DNA from: DASUBV01 sp036510065
Lineage (GTDB): Bacteria; Actinomycetota; Actinomycetes; Streptosporangiales; Streptosporangiaceae
Assembly (NCBI GenBank): GCA_036510065.1
Contig: DATCEO010000166.1
Coordinates: forward strand, 62,001-126,000
Direction of reading: 5' to 3'
Length of the DNA stretch: 64,000 bases
Both the position numbers and the translations under genes were made by a program. Every line of letters starts with the position of its first letter. Within the stretch, counting starts at the first letter, position 1. The notes beneath the pieces were generated by a model. It did not search any database. It worked only from the letters and a program-made list of their open reading frames with translations, and was not told where the DNA came from. Positions 24,393 through 31,989 of the stretch are shown here, piece after piece.

Positions 24393-24646
24393 TTCACAAT
24401 CGCAAGCTCATGCAGGCGCAGTTTGACCTGCGCCGCAGAGGGATTGGTCATGGCGCTGCCATCAGGGAAAACAACTGTCGGCACGGTCTGGAAGCCGCCG
24501 TTGACCGACATCACGAAGTCGGCCGCCGCCGGGTCCTCCTCGATGTTGATCTCCGACATCTCGATCCCGTCACGTGCCAGCTGGCTCTTGAGCCGCTTGC
24601 AGAAAGCGCACCACGTCGTGGTGTACATGGTAAGCGGCTGTGCCAT
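24389..24646 (-). CDS. mrx1: Mycoredoxin (glutaredoxin-like, mycothiol-linked)
   Basis: 85-residue thioredoxin-fold protein beginning MAQPLTMYTTTWCAFCKRLK, with Cys13 and Cys16 as the CxxC redox centre and TVPTVVF carrying the cis-proline. It reduces S-mycothiolated proteins in the actinobacterial cytoplasm. The run GGAGGGGGAAGG (24651-24662 on this strand) gives a strong ribosome site. It is divergent from uvrD2, as I recall for Rv3198A and Rv3198c, and overlaps the downstream ANTAR gene. Confidence 0.92.
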   Translation of the reverse strand: MAQPLTMYTTTWCAFCKRLKSQLARDGIEMSEINIEEDPAAADFVMSVNGGFQTVPTVVFPDGSAMTNPSAAQVKLRLHELAIVK

Positions 24647-24690
24647 CGAGCCTTCCCCCTCCGCATGCGGTTACGAACTGCACATTTACT

Positions 24691-24716
24691 AACGCTGAGG
24701 AACGCGATCCGCTTCC
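24691..24716 (-). promoter_or_regulatory. SigR/SigH-type promoter candidate for mrx1
   Basis: On the minus strand GGAAG (24716-24712), an 18-base spacer and GTT (24693-24691) closely match the thiol-stress sigma factor consensus GGAAT-N18-GTT, with one mismatch. Transcription would begin about 40 bases before the mrx1 ATG. A redox-stress promoter fits the gene function. The rest of the 330-base divergent region up to uvrD2 shows nothing else I can support. Confidence 0.5.
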
Positions 24717-24977
24717 CTCCGGGCGCCGGCGCCGACAATACGCGGACCGCGAGTCCTCGGGAAACTTCGGCCGGATCCCCCGTCCGGCGGCCAGACCGGG
24801 CGGCGGCAGCCCGGCACCTGCCCCATGCTAAGACGGTCGCCGCGGATCGGGCGGCAAGCGCCTGCGGGCGCGTGGCGTCGGTGCTGTGCGCGAAGATGGC
24901 GGCGGGATGGCAGCGGCCCTGGCGACGGATGGCAGGGGCCCGGGCGGCGGGCCCGGGTCGGACTCGGGAGGTGGCCA

Positions 24978-27104
24978 GTGGCAGCCCTGGACGGGCCGGA
25001 TGCCGTGCTCAGCTCGCTCGATCCTGAGCAGCGCGCGGTCGCGCTGGCGCCGCGCGGCCCGGTCTGCGTGCTGGCGGGCGCCGGCACCGGCAAGACGCGG
25101 GCGGTGGCTCACCGGATCGCCTACACGGCGGGCATCGGCGCGGTAGATCCCGCCCGGGTGCTCGCGGTCACCTTCACGACCAGGGCCGCCGGCGAGCTCC
25201 GGGCCCGGCTGCGGCAGCTAGGCGCGGCCGTCCCCGACGCGGGGCTGGAGCGGGTGCAGGCGCGGACCTTCCATTCGGCCGCACTGCGTCAGCTCACGCA
25301 TTTCTGGTCGGCCGCGGTCGGCGGCCCGGTCCCGCAGGTGATCGAGTCCAAGATCAGCCTGATCGCCGAGGCGGCCCGCCGGCTGCGGCTGCAGGCCGGC
25401 CTGCCGGAACTGCGGGACGCCGCCGCCGAGGTGGAGTGGGCCAAGGTGACCCAGGTCCGGCCGGAGGAGTACCCCGAGGCGAGTGCCAAGGCCAGCCGCG
25501 CCGGCCCCTTCCAGCCTGCCGTGCTGGCCCTGCTCTACGCCGCCTATGAGGACCTGCGCCGGGAACGGCACGTGGTGGACTTCGAGTCCGTGCTGGAACT
25601 GACGGCGGCGATCCTGGTGGACAACGGCGCGGCCGCCGCCGCCGTGCGGGAGCGGTACGAGTCCTTCGTGGTGGACGAGTACCAGGACGTCAACCCGCTG
25701 CAGAAGCTGCTGCTGGAAGCGTGGCTCGCGGGCCGCGACGACGTCTGCGTCGTCGGCGATCCGCGGCAGACGATCTACTCGTTCACCGGCGCGACGCCGG
25801 CCTACCTGACCGGCTTCCCGGCGGAGTTCCCCGGCGCGACGGTCGTCCGGCTGGTCCGCAACTACCGGTCCACACCGCAGATCGTCGCCCTGGCCAACCG
25901 GCTGAGTCACGGGGGCCCGGGCCGCGGCGGCCCCGTCGTCGGCTCGCTCGGCGGGGCGCCGCTGGCGGCGCAGCGACCCGCCGGCCCCGAGCCGCAGTTC
26001 GCCGAGTATCCCGACGAGCCGGCCGAGGCCGCGGCGCTGGCGCGTCAGGTCGGCGCGCTGATCCAGGGCGGCACCCCGGCCAGCAGCATCGCGGTGCTGG
26101 TCCGGATCAACGCCCAGACGCAGGTCTTTGAGCAGGCGCTGGCTGACGCCGGGCTGCCGTTCCTGCTGCGGGGGGCCGAGCGGTTCTTCGAACGGCCCGA
26201 GGTCCGGCAGGCGGTCACGCTGCTGCGCGGGGCCGCCCGGTCGGTAGCCGCCGAGGACGACCCCGCGGCGCAGGTCCGGCCGGTGCTGGCCGGCCTGGGG
26301 CTCAGCCCGGACCCCCCGGTGGGCCGCGGTATCGCCCGCGAGCGCTGGGAGTCCCTGGAGGCGCTGGCCCAGCTGGCCGGGGACTTCTTCGCGGCCAGCC
26401 CGGGAGCCACCCTCGGGGACCTGGCGGCCGAGCTCGCGCTGCGCAGCGCGATCGGCCAGGTGCCGGCCATGGAGGGCGTCACGCTGGGCTCGCTGCACGC
26501 CGCCAAGGGGCTGGAGTGGGACGTGGTGTTCCTGCCCGGGCTGACCGACGGCACGCTGCCCATCATCTACGCGCAAAGCGATGAGGCGATCGCGGAGGAG
26601 CGGCGGCTGTTCTACGTCGGCGTGACCCGGGCCCGGCAGCGGCTCTTCCTGTCCTGGGCGCTGGCCCGGTCGGCTGGCGGCCGCCGGACCAGGAAGCCGT
26701 CGAGATTCCTGGAGGGCCTCCGCTCCCGCCCGCTGGCCGGCGCCGCGGGTCGCGCGCTGGAGGGCCTGGCGGGCGGTCTGGGCCGCCGCGCTGACCGCCG
26801 CGGCGACGGCCGGGGCACCGGGCGGCCGGACGGCCGCGGCGACGACGAGGTCCCGCGCGACCCGCTGTTCACGCGGCTGCGCGAGTGGCGGGCGGCCACG
26901 GCCAAGGCGCAGGACGTTCCCGCGTACGTGGTGTTCTCCGACGCGACGCTGCTGCTCATCGTCGGCCGCCGGCCCGCCAGCCGGGCCGAGCTCGCCGCCG
27001 TCCCCGGTGTCGGCGCGGTCAAGCTGGACCGGTACGGTGCCGCCGTGCTCGCGCTGTGCGCGGAGGCGGGCCAGGCGACGACAGGCGGTGAGCCGGGATC
27101 ATGA
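24978..27104 (+). CDS. uvrD2: UvrD2-like superfamily 1 DNA helicase with HRDC domain
   Basis: 708-residue 3'-5' helicase of DNA repair. Motif I is AGAGTGKTRAVAHRI, motif II VVDEYQDVNPLQ, motif III GDPRQTIYSF, motif IV LVRNYRSTPQ, motif V LHAAKGLEWDVVF and motif VI YVGVTRARQRL. A C-terminal HRDC domain covers about residues 635-705. GTG at 24978 has GGGAGG just upstream, and the conserved start follows; the longer frame from 24825 is Arg-rich noise. The linker between helicase and HRDC has no cysteines, so the tetracysteine motif I recall for mycobacterial UvrD2 is absent. The stop overlaps the tesB start. Confidence 0.9.
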   Translation: MAALDGPDAVLSSLDPEQRAVALAPRGPVCVLAGAGTGKTRAVAHRIAYTAGIGAVDPARVLAVTFTTRAAGELRARLRQLGAAVPDAGLERVQARTFHSAALRQLTHFWSAAVGGPVPQVIESKISLIAEAARRLRLQAGLPELRDAAAEVEWAKVTQVRPEEYPEASAKASRAGPFQPAVLALLYAAYEDLRRERHVVDFESVLELTAAILVDNGAAAAAVRERYESFVVDEYQDVNPLQKLLLEAWLAGRDDVCVVGDPRQTIYSFTGATPAYLTGFPAEFPGATVVRLVRNYRSTPQIVALANRLSHGGPGRGGPVVGSLGGAPLAAQRPAGPEPQFAEYPDEPAEAAALARQVGALIQGGTPASSIAVLVRINAQTQVFEQALADAGLPFLLRGAERFFERPEVRQAVTLLRGAARSVAAEDDPAAQVRPVLAGLGLSPDPPVGRGIARERWESLEALAQLAGDFFAASPGATLGDLAAELALRSAIGQVPAMEGVTLGSLHAAKGLEWDVVFLPGLTDGTLPIIYAQSDEAIAEERRLFYVGVTRARQRLFLSWALARSAGGRRTRKPSRFLEGLRSRPLAGAAGRALEGLAGGLGRRADRRGDGRGTGRPDGRGDDEVPRDPLFTRLREWRAATAKAQDVPAYVVFSDATLLLIVGRRPASRAELAAVPGVGAVKLDRYGAAVLALCAEAGQATTGGEPGS

Positions 27105-27970
27105 GCAAGGCCCTGGATGACGTGGTCGAGCTGCTCAACCTGGAGCAGATCGAGCTCGATATCTTCCGCGGGCGCAGCCCGGCCGGGGAGCGCCGGCAGC
27201 GGGTGTTCGGCGGCCAGGTAGCCGGGCAGGCGCTGGTCGCGGCCGGCCGCACCGTCCCGGCGGACCGGCCGGTGCACTCGCTGCACGCCTACTTCATCCG
27301 GCCGGGGGATCCGACCGCCCCGCTCATTTACCTGGTGGAGCGGGTCCGGGACGGGCGCTCGTTCACCACCCGCCGGGTATCGGTGGTCCAGCACGGGAAA
27401 ACGATCTTTACGCTGTCGGCCTCCTTTCACCACAGCGAGCCGGGAGTCGAGCATGCCGAGCCGATGCCGGACGTGCCGCGGCCGGAGGACCTGGAGCCCA
27501 CCGCGGACCGCTACCGGCGGATCTTCGGTCCCCACGCGGGGGATGCCTTCCGCGACAGCCCGATCGAGATCCGGCACGTCGGGCCGCTGACCGTCGAGGC
27601 CGCGCGCGACCCGTCGCTGCGGTCGAGCCGGAGCCAGGTCTGGCTCCGCGCCGACGGCGAGCTGCCCGACGACCCGCTGCTGCATGTCTGCCTGATGACC
27701 TACGCGTCGGACATGACCCTCCTGGACTCGGTTCTGCTGGCCAGCGGGCGGTCGTTTACCGACGGCGTCACCACCGCTGCGAGCCTGGATCACGCCATGT
27801 GGTTCCACCGGCCGTTCCGCGCTGACCGCTGGCTGCTCTATGCGCAGGACTCCCCGAGCGCGAGCGGCGCGCGGGGCCTGGCGCGCGGGGAGGTCTACAC
27901 CGAGGACGGCACGCTCGTGGTCTCAGTGGTGCAGGAGGGGCTGATTCGCCGCCGGAGGTCAGCGGGGTAA
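27101..27970 (+). CDS. tesB: Acyl-CoA thioesterase II (TesB family)
   Basis: 289 residues with a double hotdog fold, hydrolysing acyl-CoA to free acid and CoA. Family signatures are RVFGGQVAGQALVAAGRTV and HSLHAYFIRPGD in the first hotdog and SLDHAMWFHRPFRADRWLLY plus ARGEVYTEDGTLVVSVVQEG in the second. ATG overlaps the uvrD2 stop (ATGA), so the two are co-translated although functionally unrelated. There is no signal peptide. It stands between uvrD2 and the whiB7 leader. Confidence 0.92.
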   Translation: MSKALDDVVELLNLEQIELDIFRGRSPAGERRQRVFGGQVAGQALVAAGRTVPADRPVHSLHAYFIRPGDPTAPLIYLVERVRDGRSFTTRRVSVVQHGKTIFTLSASFHHSEPGVEHAEPMPDVPRPEDLEPTADRYRRIFGPHAGDAFRDSPIEIRHVGPLTVEAARDPSLRSSRSQVWLRADGELPDDPLLHVCLMTYASDMTLLDSVLLASGRSFTDGVTTAASLDHAMWFHRPFRADRWLLYAQDSPSASGARGLARGEVYTEDGTLVVSVVQEGLIRRRRSAG

Positions 27971-27999
27971 GCCGCGGCGAGCGACGAAAATTGCAGGTC

Positions 28000-28039
28000 T
28001 AAAAAGTGTTGGCCCTCCGCCGGGCCCGTGAGATAAAGT
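28000..28039 (+). promoter_or_regulatory. WhiB7-type autoregulated promoter candidate
   Basis: TAAAAA (28000-28005), three bases GTG, then TTGGCC (-35, 28009-28014), a 17-base GC-rich spacer and GATAAAGT (-10 region from 28032). WhiB7 is known to use its AT-hook to bind an A/T-rich element about three bases before the -35 box, so this layout fits autoregulation of whiB7. Transcription would start near 28044, giving a leader of about 480 bases. Confidence 0.6.
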
Positions 28040-28089
28040 CTCTGCCATGTCCGAGTGGGACCTGAGCTAAGCGTAAGGAGGTGCCCGTC

Positions 28090-28398
28090 GTGGTGAACAT
28101 GATCTCGTTTATCGAGAATCTCGGGAGCAAGACTGCCGTGCAGCCGCATCCGCGGTTCGGCCTGGGCGCCTGCACGCCTGCGCTCGTTCCGGCCGCCACG
28201 CCCGCCACCGTGTATGCCGTCGCGCTCGCGCGACCGCGTACGACCACGACTGCTGCCGCCGCTCGGCGCGCCATCCTGACCGCCTCCGGTCAGGTGACGG
28301 GTGCGCAGCTCGGCAGCAAGCAGTCCGCCTACATGACCCTCATCAGCGCTACCGGCGATGGTGCACTGGGTCCGCATCCGGCGAGGGAACCGGTCTAG
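28090..28398 (+). CDS. Upstream ORF in the whiB7 leader (putative attenuation leader peptide)
   Basis: About 102 codons beginning GTG GTG AAC ATG ATC, with AAGGAGG at 28075-28081, one of the strongest ribosome sites in the window. The product (VVNMISFIENLGSKTAVQPHP..., Ala/Thr/Arg-rich later) matches no family I know and has no fold signature. Its TAG stop (28396-28398) lies on the left arm of the first leader hairpin and 24 bases before the terminator hairpin. In known whiB7 leaders, slowed translation of an upstream ORF lets transcription pass a terminator. I infer the same role. It could start at 28081, 28093 or 28099 instead. Confidence 0.6.
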   Translation: MVNMISFIENLGSKTAVQPHPRFGLGACTPALVPAATPATVYAVALARPRTTTTAAAARRAILTASGQVTGAQLGSKQSAYMTLISATGDGALGPHPAREPV

Positions 28399-28408
28399 AA
28401 AAGACCGG
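28390..28408 (+). promoter_or_regulatory. Leader hairpin 1, spanning the upstream ORF stop
   Basis: CCGGTCT (28390-28396), loop AGAAA, AGACCGG (28402-28408). The upstream ORF stop codon TAG overlaps the left arm, so a ribosome terminating there would melt the hairpin. This is the geometry of a translation-controlled attenuator. Confidence 0.6.
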
Positions 28409-28422
28409 CCAGATCCCCTCTA

Positions 28423-28452
28423 GGCCGCGGACCCGAAATCGGGTCCGCGGCC
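28423..28452 (+). terminator. Leader hairpin 2, intrinsic terminator/attenuator of whiB7
   Basis: A perfect 14-base stem, GGCCGCGGACCCGA (28423-28436) with its complement at 28439-28452, is followed by TTAGCTATGT. The T-run is poor, but the stem is very stable. It lies between the upstream ORF and whiB7, where conserved whiB7 leaders carry their antibiotic-responsive terminator. Confidence 0.7.
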
Positions 28453-28528
28453 TTAGCTATGTAAGGCCACCGTTTTGTCAGACGCGTGAGAGACGCTGCG
28501 ACGAGTAAGACGAGAGGGGATGGCACCG

Positions 28529-28933
28529 ATGCAGTGGCCCGGCACCACCGCTGTGCTGGAGAAAGCGGCGCCGCAGGAGCGGGAGGCGGCGGAAGAGCCG
28601 CGAATACCAAAGGCGGTCAGCCAGGCGCCCGCTGGCGGGGGGATTACCCCGGCCAGTGCGCAGGGCGGGGGCATCACCCCGGCCAGTGCGCAGGGCGCCC
28701 TGGAGCTGCCGTGCGGCGATGACCCGGAATTGTTCTTCGCCGAGGCGCCCGATGACGTGGAGTTCGCCAAGTCCCTGTGCGGGGGCTGCGCGGCGCGGGT
28801 CGAGTGCCTCGCCGGGGCGATCGAGCGTCGCGAGCCCTGGGGCGTCTGGGGCGGCGAGCTCTTCCTCCGAGGCGAGATCGTGCCGTTCAAGCGGCCGCGG
28901 GGACGCCCGCGCAAGGCGACCGTCGCCGCATGA
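28529..28933 (+). CDS. whiB7: WhiB7 iron-sulfur antibiotic-resistance transcription factor
   Basis: 134 residues. Four cysteines hold the 4Fe-4S cluster (C62, C84, C87, C93). GVWGG (105-109) contacts the sigma factor, and the C-terminal AT-hook RGRPRK (124-129) is the hallmark of WhiB7. It activates resistance genes with the main sigma factor. ATG at 28529 fits the GAGGGG ribosome site (28514-28519); ATG at 28520 is too close. The N-terminal 56 residues are unusually long and contain a duplicated decapeptide. A long leader with upstream ORF and terminator precedes it, and ABC1 follows convergently, as I recall for the mycobacterial locus. The stop overlaps the next gene (ATGA). Confidence 0.93.
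   Translation: MQWPGTTAVLEKAAPQEREAAEEPRIPKAVSQAPAGGGITPASAQGGGITPASAQGALELPCGDDPELFFAEAPDDVEFAKSLCGGCAARVECLAGAIERREPWGVWGGELFLRGEIVPFKRPRGRPRKATVAA
28637..28696 (+). repeat. 30-bp tandem duplication inside whiB7
   Basis: Two 30-base units (28637-28666 and 28667-28696), differing at only a few bases, each encode GGITPASAQG. The duplication is in frame and lies before the first cluster cysteine, so it should be tolerated. Confidence 0.92.
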
Positions 28934-29193
28934 CCCAGCCTGCCGTGGCAGCAGGAAGACCGGACAAACGAGAAGTGGTGGTGACGATGTACAGCAACCT
29001 GGGTCAGGCTCGGGAACGACAACAGGCGCTGCTCAGCAGAGCCGCCGAGCAGCGCAGCGCTCATCAGTTCCGCAAGCTCGGCCGAGCGCGACGGCGAGCC
29101 GAGCGGGCAGATCGGCAGCTCTCGCGCAGCTGGTGCGAGGCGGAGCGGCTGCGTGCCGAGTTCGTGAGGATCGCCGCGGATCAGTGGCGCTAA
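28930..29193 (+). CDS. Small basic coiled-coil protein coupled to whiB7, function unknown
   Basis: 87 residues if started at the ATG that overlaps the whiB7 stop; a second in-frame ATG at 28987 (MYSNLGQARERQQALL) would give 68. The body is one long Arg/Ala/Glu-rich helix (LSRAAEQRSAHQFRKLGRAR, RAERADRQLSRSWCEAERLR), strongly basic, with one cysteine and no membrane segment. I do not recognise the family. Translational coupling to whiB7 suggests co-expression under antibiotic stress. RNA or ribosome binding is possible from charge alone, but nothing proves it. Its end overlaps the convergent ABC1 gene by four bases. Confidence 0.65.
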   Translation: MTQPAVAAGRPDKREVVVTMYSNLGQARERQQALLSRAAEQRSAHQFRKLGRARRRAERADRQLSRSWCEAERLRAEFVRIAADQWR

Positions 29194-30590
29194 GCGTCGC
29201 CTGAGCTCGCAAGCAGATGGCCGGGAGGCTCGGGGGTCTCCCGGCCATCAGGCGCTGGCGGGTCGGCAACCGGAGCGGGCCCGTAGCCGGGCATCCAGCG
29301 CAGGACCTCGGCGCGGAATGGCCCCTCGCATTCGAGCTGGCACAGCACGCCGATACCCGCGGTCGAGACGCGGTGAATCAGCACGTACGAGGGCGGCAGG
29401 TTGAGCTGCCGGCCGACATTGGACGGCCGCAGGTCGGTCACCCGGGTCGCCTCGCCGCGCAGCCACTCCCGGGTGAACTTGAAGCAGTCCACCTGGGAAG
29501 GCTCAGCGAGCGGGGCGAGGAACGCCTGCAGCTGCTCCAGGTCGACGCTGACACCTTCGCGCAGGAAACCGTGCTCCCGCAGTTCCCCCTCGACGGTCTC
29601 GACGCTGCCGCCGGTATGCATGAGCCAGAGCAGCCGGCCGAAGAACGGCGGGAGCCCGTCCGGGAGCCGGTCAACCGCGCCGAAGTCGAGGACCCCGAGG
29701 CGCCCGTCGTCGAGCAGCCGGAAATTACCCGGGTGCGGGTCCCCATGCAGCAGGCCGGCCCTGGCCGGGCCCGAGAACAGGAACCGGACCAGGAGGATGC
29801 CAGCCCGGTCGCGCTGTTCCTGAGTTCCGTCCGCGATGATCCGCGCGAGCGGCGTGCCCTCCATCCACTCGGTGATCAGCGTGTGGTCGGTGGCTGCGAC
29901 AACGGACGGCACGTAGATATCCGGATCGCCGGCGTAGGCGTCGGCAAATGCCTGCTGGGAAGCGGCCTCGAGCCGGTAGTCGAGTTCCTCGGCCACCCTG
30001 GCGCGCAGCTCGTCGAGCAGCGGCTTGGCGTCGAGGCCCGGCATAAGGACCCCGAACAGCCGGCCAATCCGGCTGAGCTGGGTGAAGTCGTTATTCAGCG
30101 CCTTGCCGGCGCCCGGGTACTGGATCTTCACAGCCACCGGGCGGCCGTCGTTCCAGATCGCCCGGTGGACCTGGCCGATGGAGGCCGCGGCGGCGGGCTG
30201 ATCGTCGAAGTCGGCAAACTGCGCGCGCCAGTCCGGGCCGAGGTCCTCGGCCAGGACCTTGTGGACGGTGCTGGCGGGCAGCGGCGGAGCGGACTCCTGG
30301 AGCCTGGTGAGGGTCGCGCGGTACGGCCCCGCGATCTCCGGCGGCAGAGCCGCCTCAAAGATGGACAGGGCCTGGCCCAGCTTGAGCGCGCCGCCCTTGA
30401 GCTCACCCAGCACGCGGAAGATCTGCTCGGCGGTGCGCTGCTGAATCTCCTGCGCGACCAGCTCGGCCGGCCTGCCCCCCAGCCGCTTGCCGAGTCCCAG
30501 GGCGGTGCGGCCTGCCAGGCCAACTGGCAGAGTGGCCAGCTTGGCGGTGCGCGTGACAGCGCGGCGGGGCAGATCGCTCATGATCTCCAT
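29190..30590 (-). CDS. ABC1/AarF/UbiB-family atypical protein kinase-like ATPase
   Basis: 466 residues with the ABC1 signature KGGALKLGQALS (the KxGQ motif), the atypical A-rich nucleotide loop AAAASIGQVHRA, VAVKIQYPG with the ATP-binding lysine, LITEWMEGTPL, and LHGDPHPGNFRLLDDGRLGVLDFGAVD holding catalytic and metal residues. It has no ubiquinone pathway nearby. In mycobacteria the same family member (Rv3197, from memory) sits beside whiB7. It is convergent with the whiB7 operon here. ATG at 30590 or 30581 are both possible. Confidence 0.9.
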   Translation of the reverse strand: MEIMSDLPRRAVTRTAKLATLPVGLAGRTALGLGKRLGGRPAELVAQEIQQRTAEQIFRVLGELKGGALKLGQALSIFEAALPPEIAGPYRATLTRLQESAPPLPASTVHKVLAEDLGPDWRAQFADFDDQPAAAASIGQVHRAIWNDGRPVAVKIQYPGAGKALNNDFTQLSRIGRLFGVLMPGLDAKPLLDELRARVAEELDYRLEAASQQAFADAYAGDPDIYVPSVVAATDHTLITEWMEGTPLARIIADGTQEQRDRAGILLVRFLFSGPARAGLLHGDPHPGNFRLLDDGRLGVLDFGAVDRLPDGLPPFFGRLLWLMHTGGSVETVEGELREHGFLREGVSVDLEQLQAFLAPLAEPSQVDCFKFTREWLRGEATRVTDLRPSNVGRQLNLPPSYVLIHRVSTAGIGVLCQLECEGPFRAEVLRWMPGYGPAPVADPPAPDGRETPEPPGHLLASSGDA

Positions 30591-30721
30591 TGTCGGGTAC
30601 TCGCAGAGTTGCTGCTACCGGGGTGCAGGACAGCGCCCGCGCCGATCCCCTCGCCGGCCGGCGGTATGACCGGCCAGTTGGCTCTCACGTGCGACGATGC
30701 GGTTTCTTTCGCCGGCCCGCT

Positions 30722-31852
30722 CTAGTCGGCGCGTCTTTCCGCGCGGGCGGGCGGTCGGCGCGCCGGCGGGCGGGCGCAGCCGCAGGAAGCGTGGGCCGGC
30801 CAGGTCCTGCGCCGCCATTGCCAGCCGGGCAGCACGAGCTCGAGCGTGGCGTTCTCAGCCGGGCCGCCCGGCGGTATCCGGTCGATGAACGCGAGAGCCT
30901 GCGCCGCGGCCTGGGCCGCGACGGCGGCGGCCAGCGCCGCGTCGCAGGCAGGGGGATCGGCCGTCCGGCCGACGAGCTGGGCGAGAATGAGCGGCCAGGC
31001 CGGGTCCAGGCTCGAGCGAGTGAGGTCAAGACAGCGCAGGCAGGCCGTGCGCCCGGGCCGCACCAGCGGGCCGACGACGCCGATGGCCTCAGCGGCGGCG
31101 ACCGCCAGGTGGGGCACGCTGGCGGCCATCAGCGACGCCGCCAGTTCCGGGCTCTGATAGCCGATCAGGATGGCCAGGTCGGGGAGTGGCCGCTGACTGT
31201 CGCGATCGGGCCGGTCTCGCCCGGCCGGCTGGCCGGCACGTGGCGCGGCCGGCTGGCCGGCACGTGGCGCGGGTGGCTGGCCGGCACGTGGGCTGGCCGA
31301 CGAGGCCGCACCCGGCCGGGGCGCCCGCCTCGCCCGGACGGACCTGGCGGAGTCCGGGTGGACCCTGTCGTCCGCGCGGATTCTGTCGGAGGTGGCCACC
31401 CGGCCGATGCCGGAGGTGCCGAGTATGTCGGCGATCGTGGCGGCGACCCGGCCTGACCCGTAAATCTGCACGCGGGCCGCATCCCGCCGCACCAGGGCGG
31501 CCGCCCCGGCGTCGGAATGCCCGCGAGCCAGCGAGGCCGCCGCGAGCTCGGCCGCTAACCGCCTGCGCCGGTCCTGCGGCACCGCGCGCATCGCCGCAGC
31601 CGGGAAGTCATCCAGGGCCCCGCCCAGGGCGAGCAGCGTGAGGATCCGGTCGGTCACCGGCTCCGGGATACCTCGCTCCCGAGCAGCCGCGATGACCTGA
31701 TCCCGGTCTCGGCTGCCGTCCAGCAGGCCGAGCACGAGCGCCGCGTGGCTCATGCCAGTCAGCGCGACGGCACGACGCGGGTCGATCCCGATCTGCACGG
31801 TCTCCCGGTCCCGCCACACGGGCAGCAGACCCGCCTTCAGTACTGGCCTCAC
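30722..31852 (-). CDS. ThiF/E1-like, TOMM leader-peptide-binding-like protein (Rv3196-type)
   Basis: 376 residues. The N-terminus (RPVLKAGLLPVWRDRETVQI, then a winged-helix-like region) resembles the RiPP recognition part of azole cyclodehydratase partners. The middle has an E1-like segment (RVQIYGSGRVAATIADIL), a Pro/Ala/Arg repeat linker, then DLAILIGYQSPELAASLMAA and a zinc-type CxxC...CxC set (CLRCLD; CGCA). No cyclodehydratase or precursor peptide is seen nearby, so a RiPP role is not supported. It stands between ABC1 and the Zincin_2 gene, the same order I recall for Rv3195-Rv3197. GTG is the likely start. Confidence 0.72.
   Translation of the reverse strand: MRPVLKAGLLPVWRDRETVQIGIDPRRAVALTGMSHAALVLGLLDGSRDRDQVIAAARERGIPEPVTDRILTLLALGGALDDFPAAAMRAVPQDRRRRLAAELAAASLARGHSDAGAAALVRRDAARVQIYGSGRVAATIADILGTSGIGRVATSDRIRADDRVHPDSARSVRARRAPRPGAASSASPRAGQPPAPRAGQPAAPRAGQPAGRDRPDRDSQRPLPDLAILIGYQSPELAASLMAASVPHLAVAAAEAIGVVGPLVRPGRTACLRCLDLTRSSLDPAWPLILAQLVGRTADPPACDAALAAAVAAQAAAQALAFIDRIPPGGPAENATLELVLPGWQWRRRTWPAHASCGCARPPARRPPARAERRAD
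31227..31290 (-). repeat. 24-bp coding repeat in the ThiF-like gene linker
   Basis: Units of 24 bases starting at 31227 and 31251, with a partial third from 31275, encode the linker AGQPxAPR two to three times. It separates the E1-like segment from the C-terminal zinc-binding part. Confidence 0.8.
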
Positions 31853-31989
31853 GAACCCAGCGTGGCACTCGGGACCGACAATCCGCCACCGCCACTAATC
31901 TGACGTGCACCCCCCGGCCCGGGAGCGGCCCGGGAGCAGCCTCAGCCCGGGAGCGCCCAGCCCGAACCCCAGCAGATGGCCGCCTGGAA

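Noticed and set aside
30722..31852. RiPP/thiazole-oxazole gene cluster around the ThiF-like gene
   Set aside because: No YcaO, dehydrogenase, transporter or precursor peptide is nearby.
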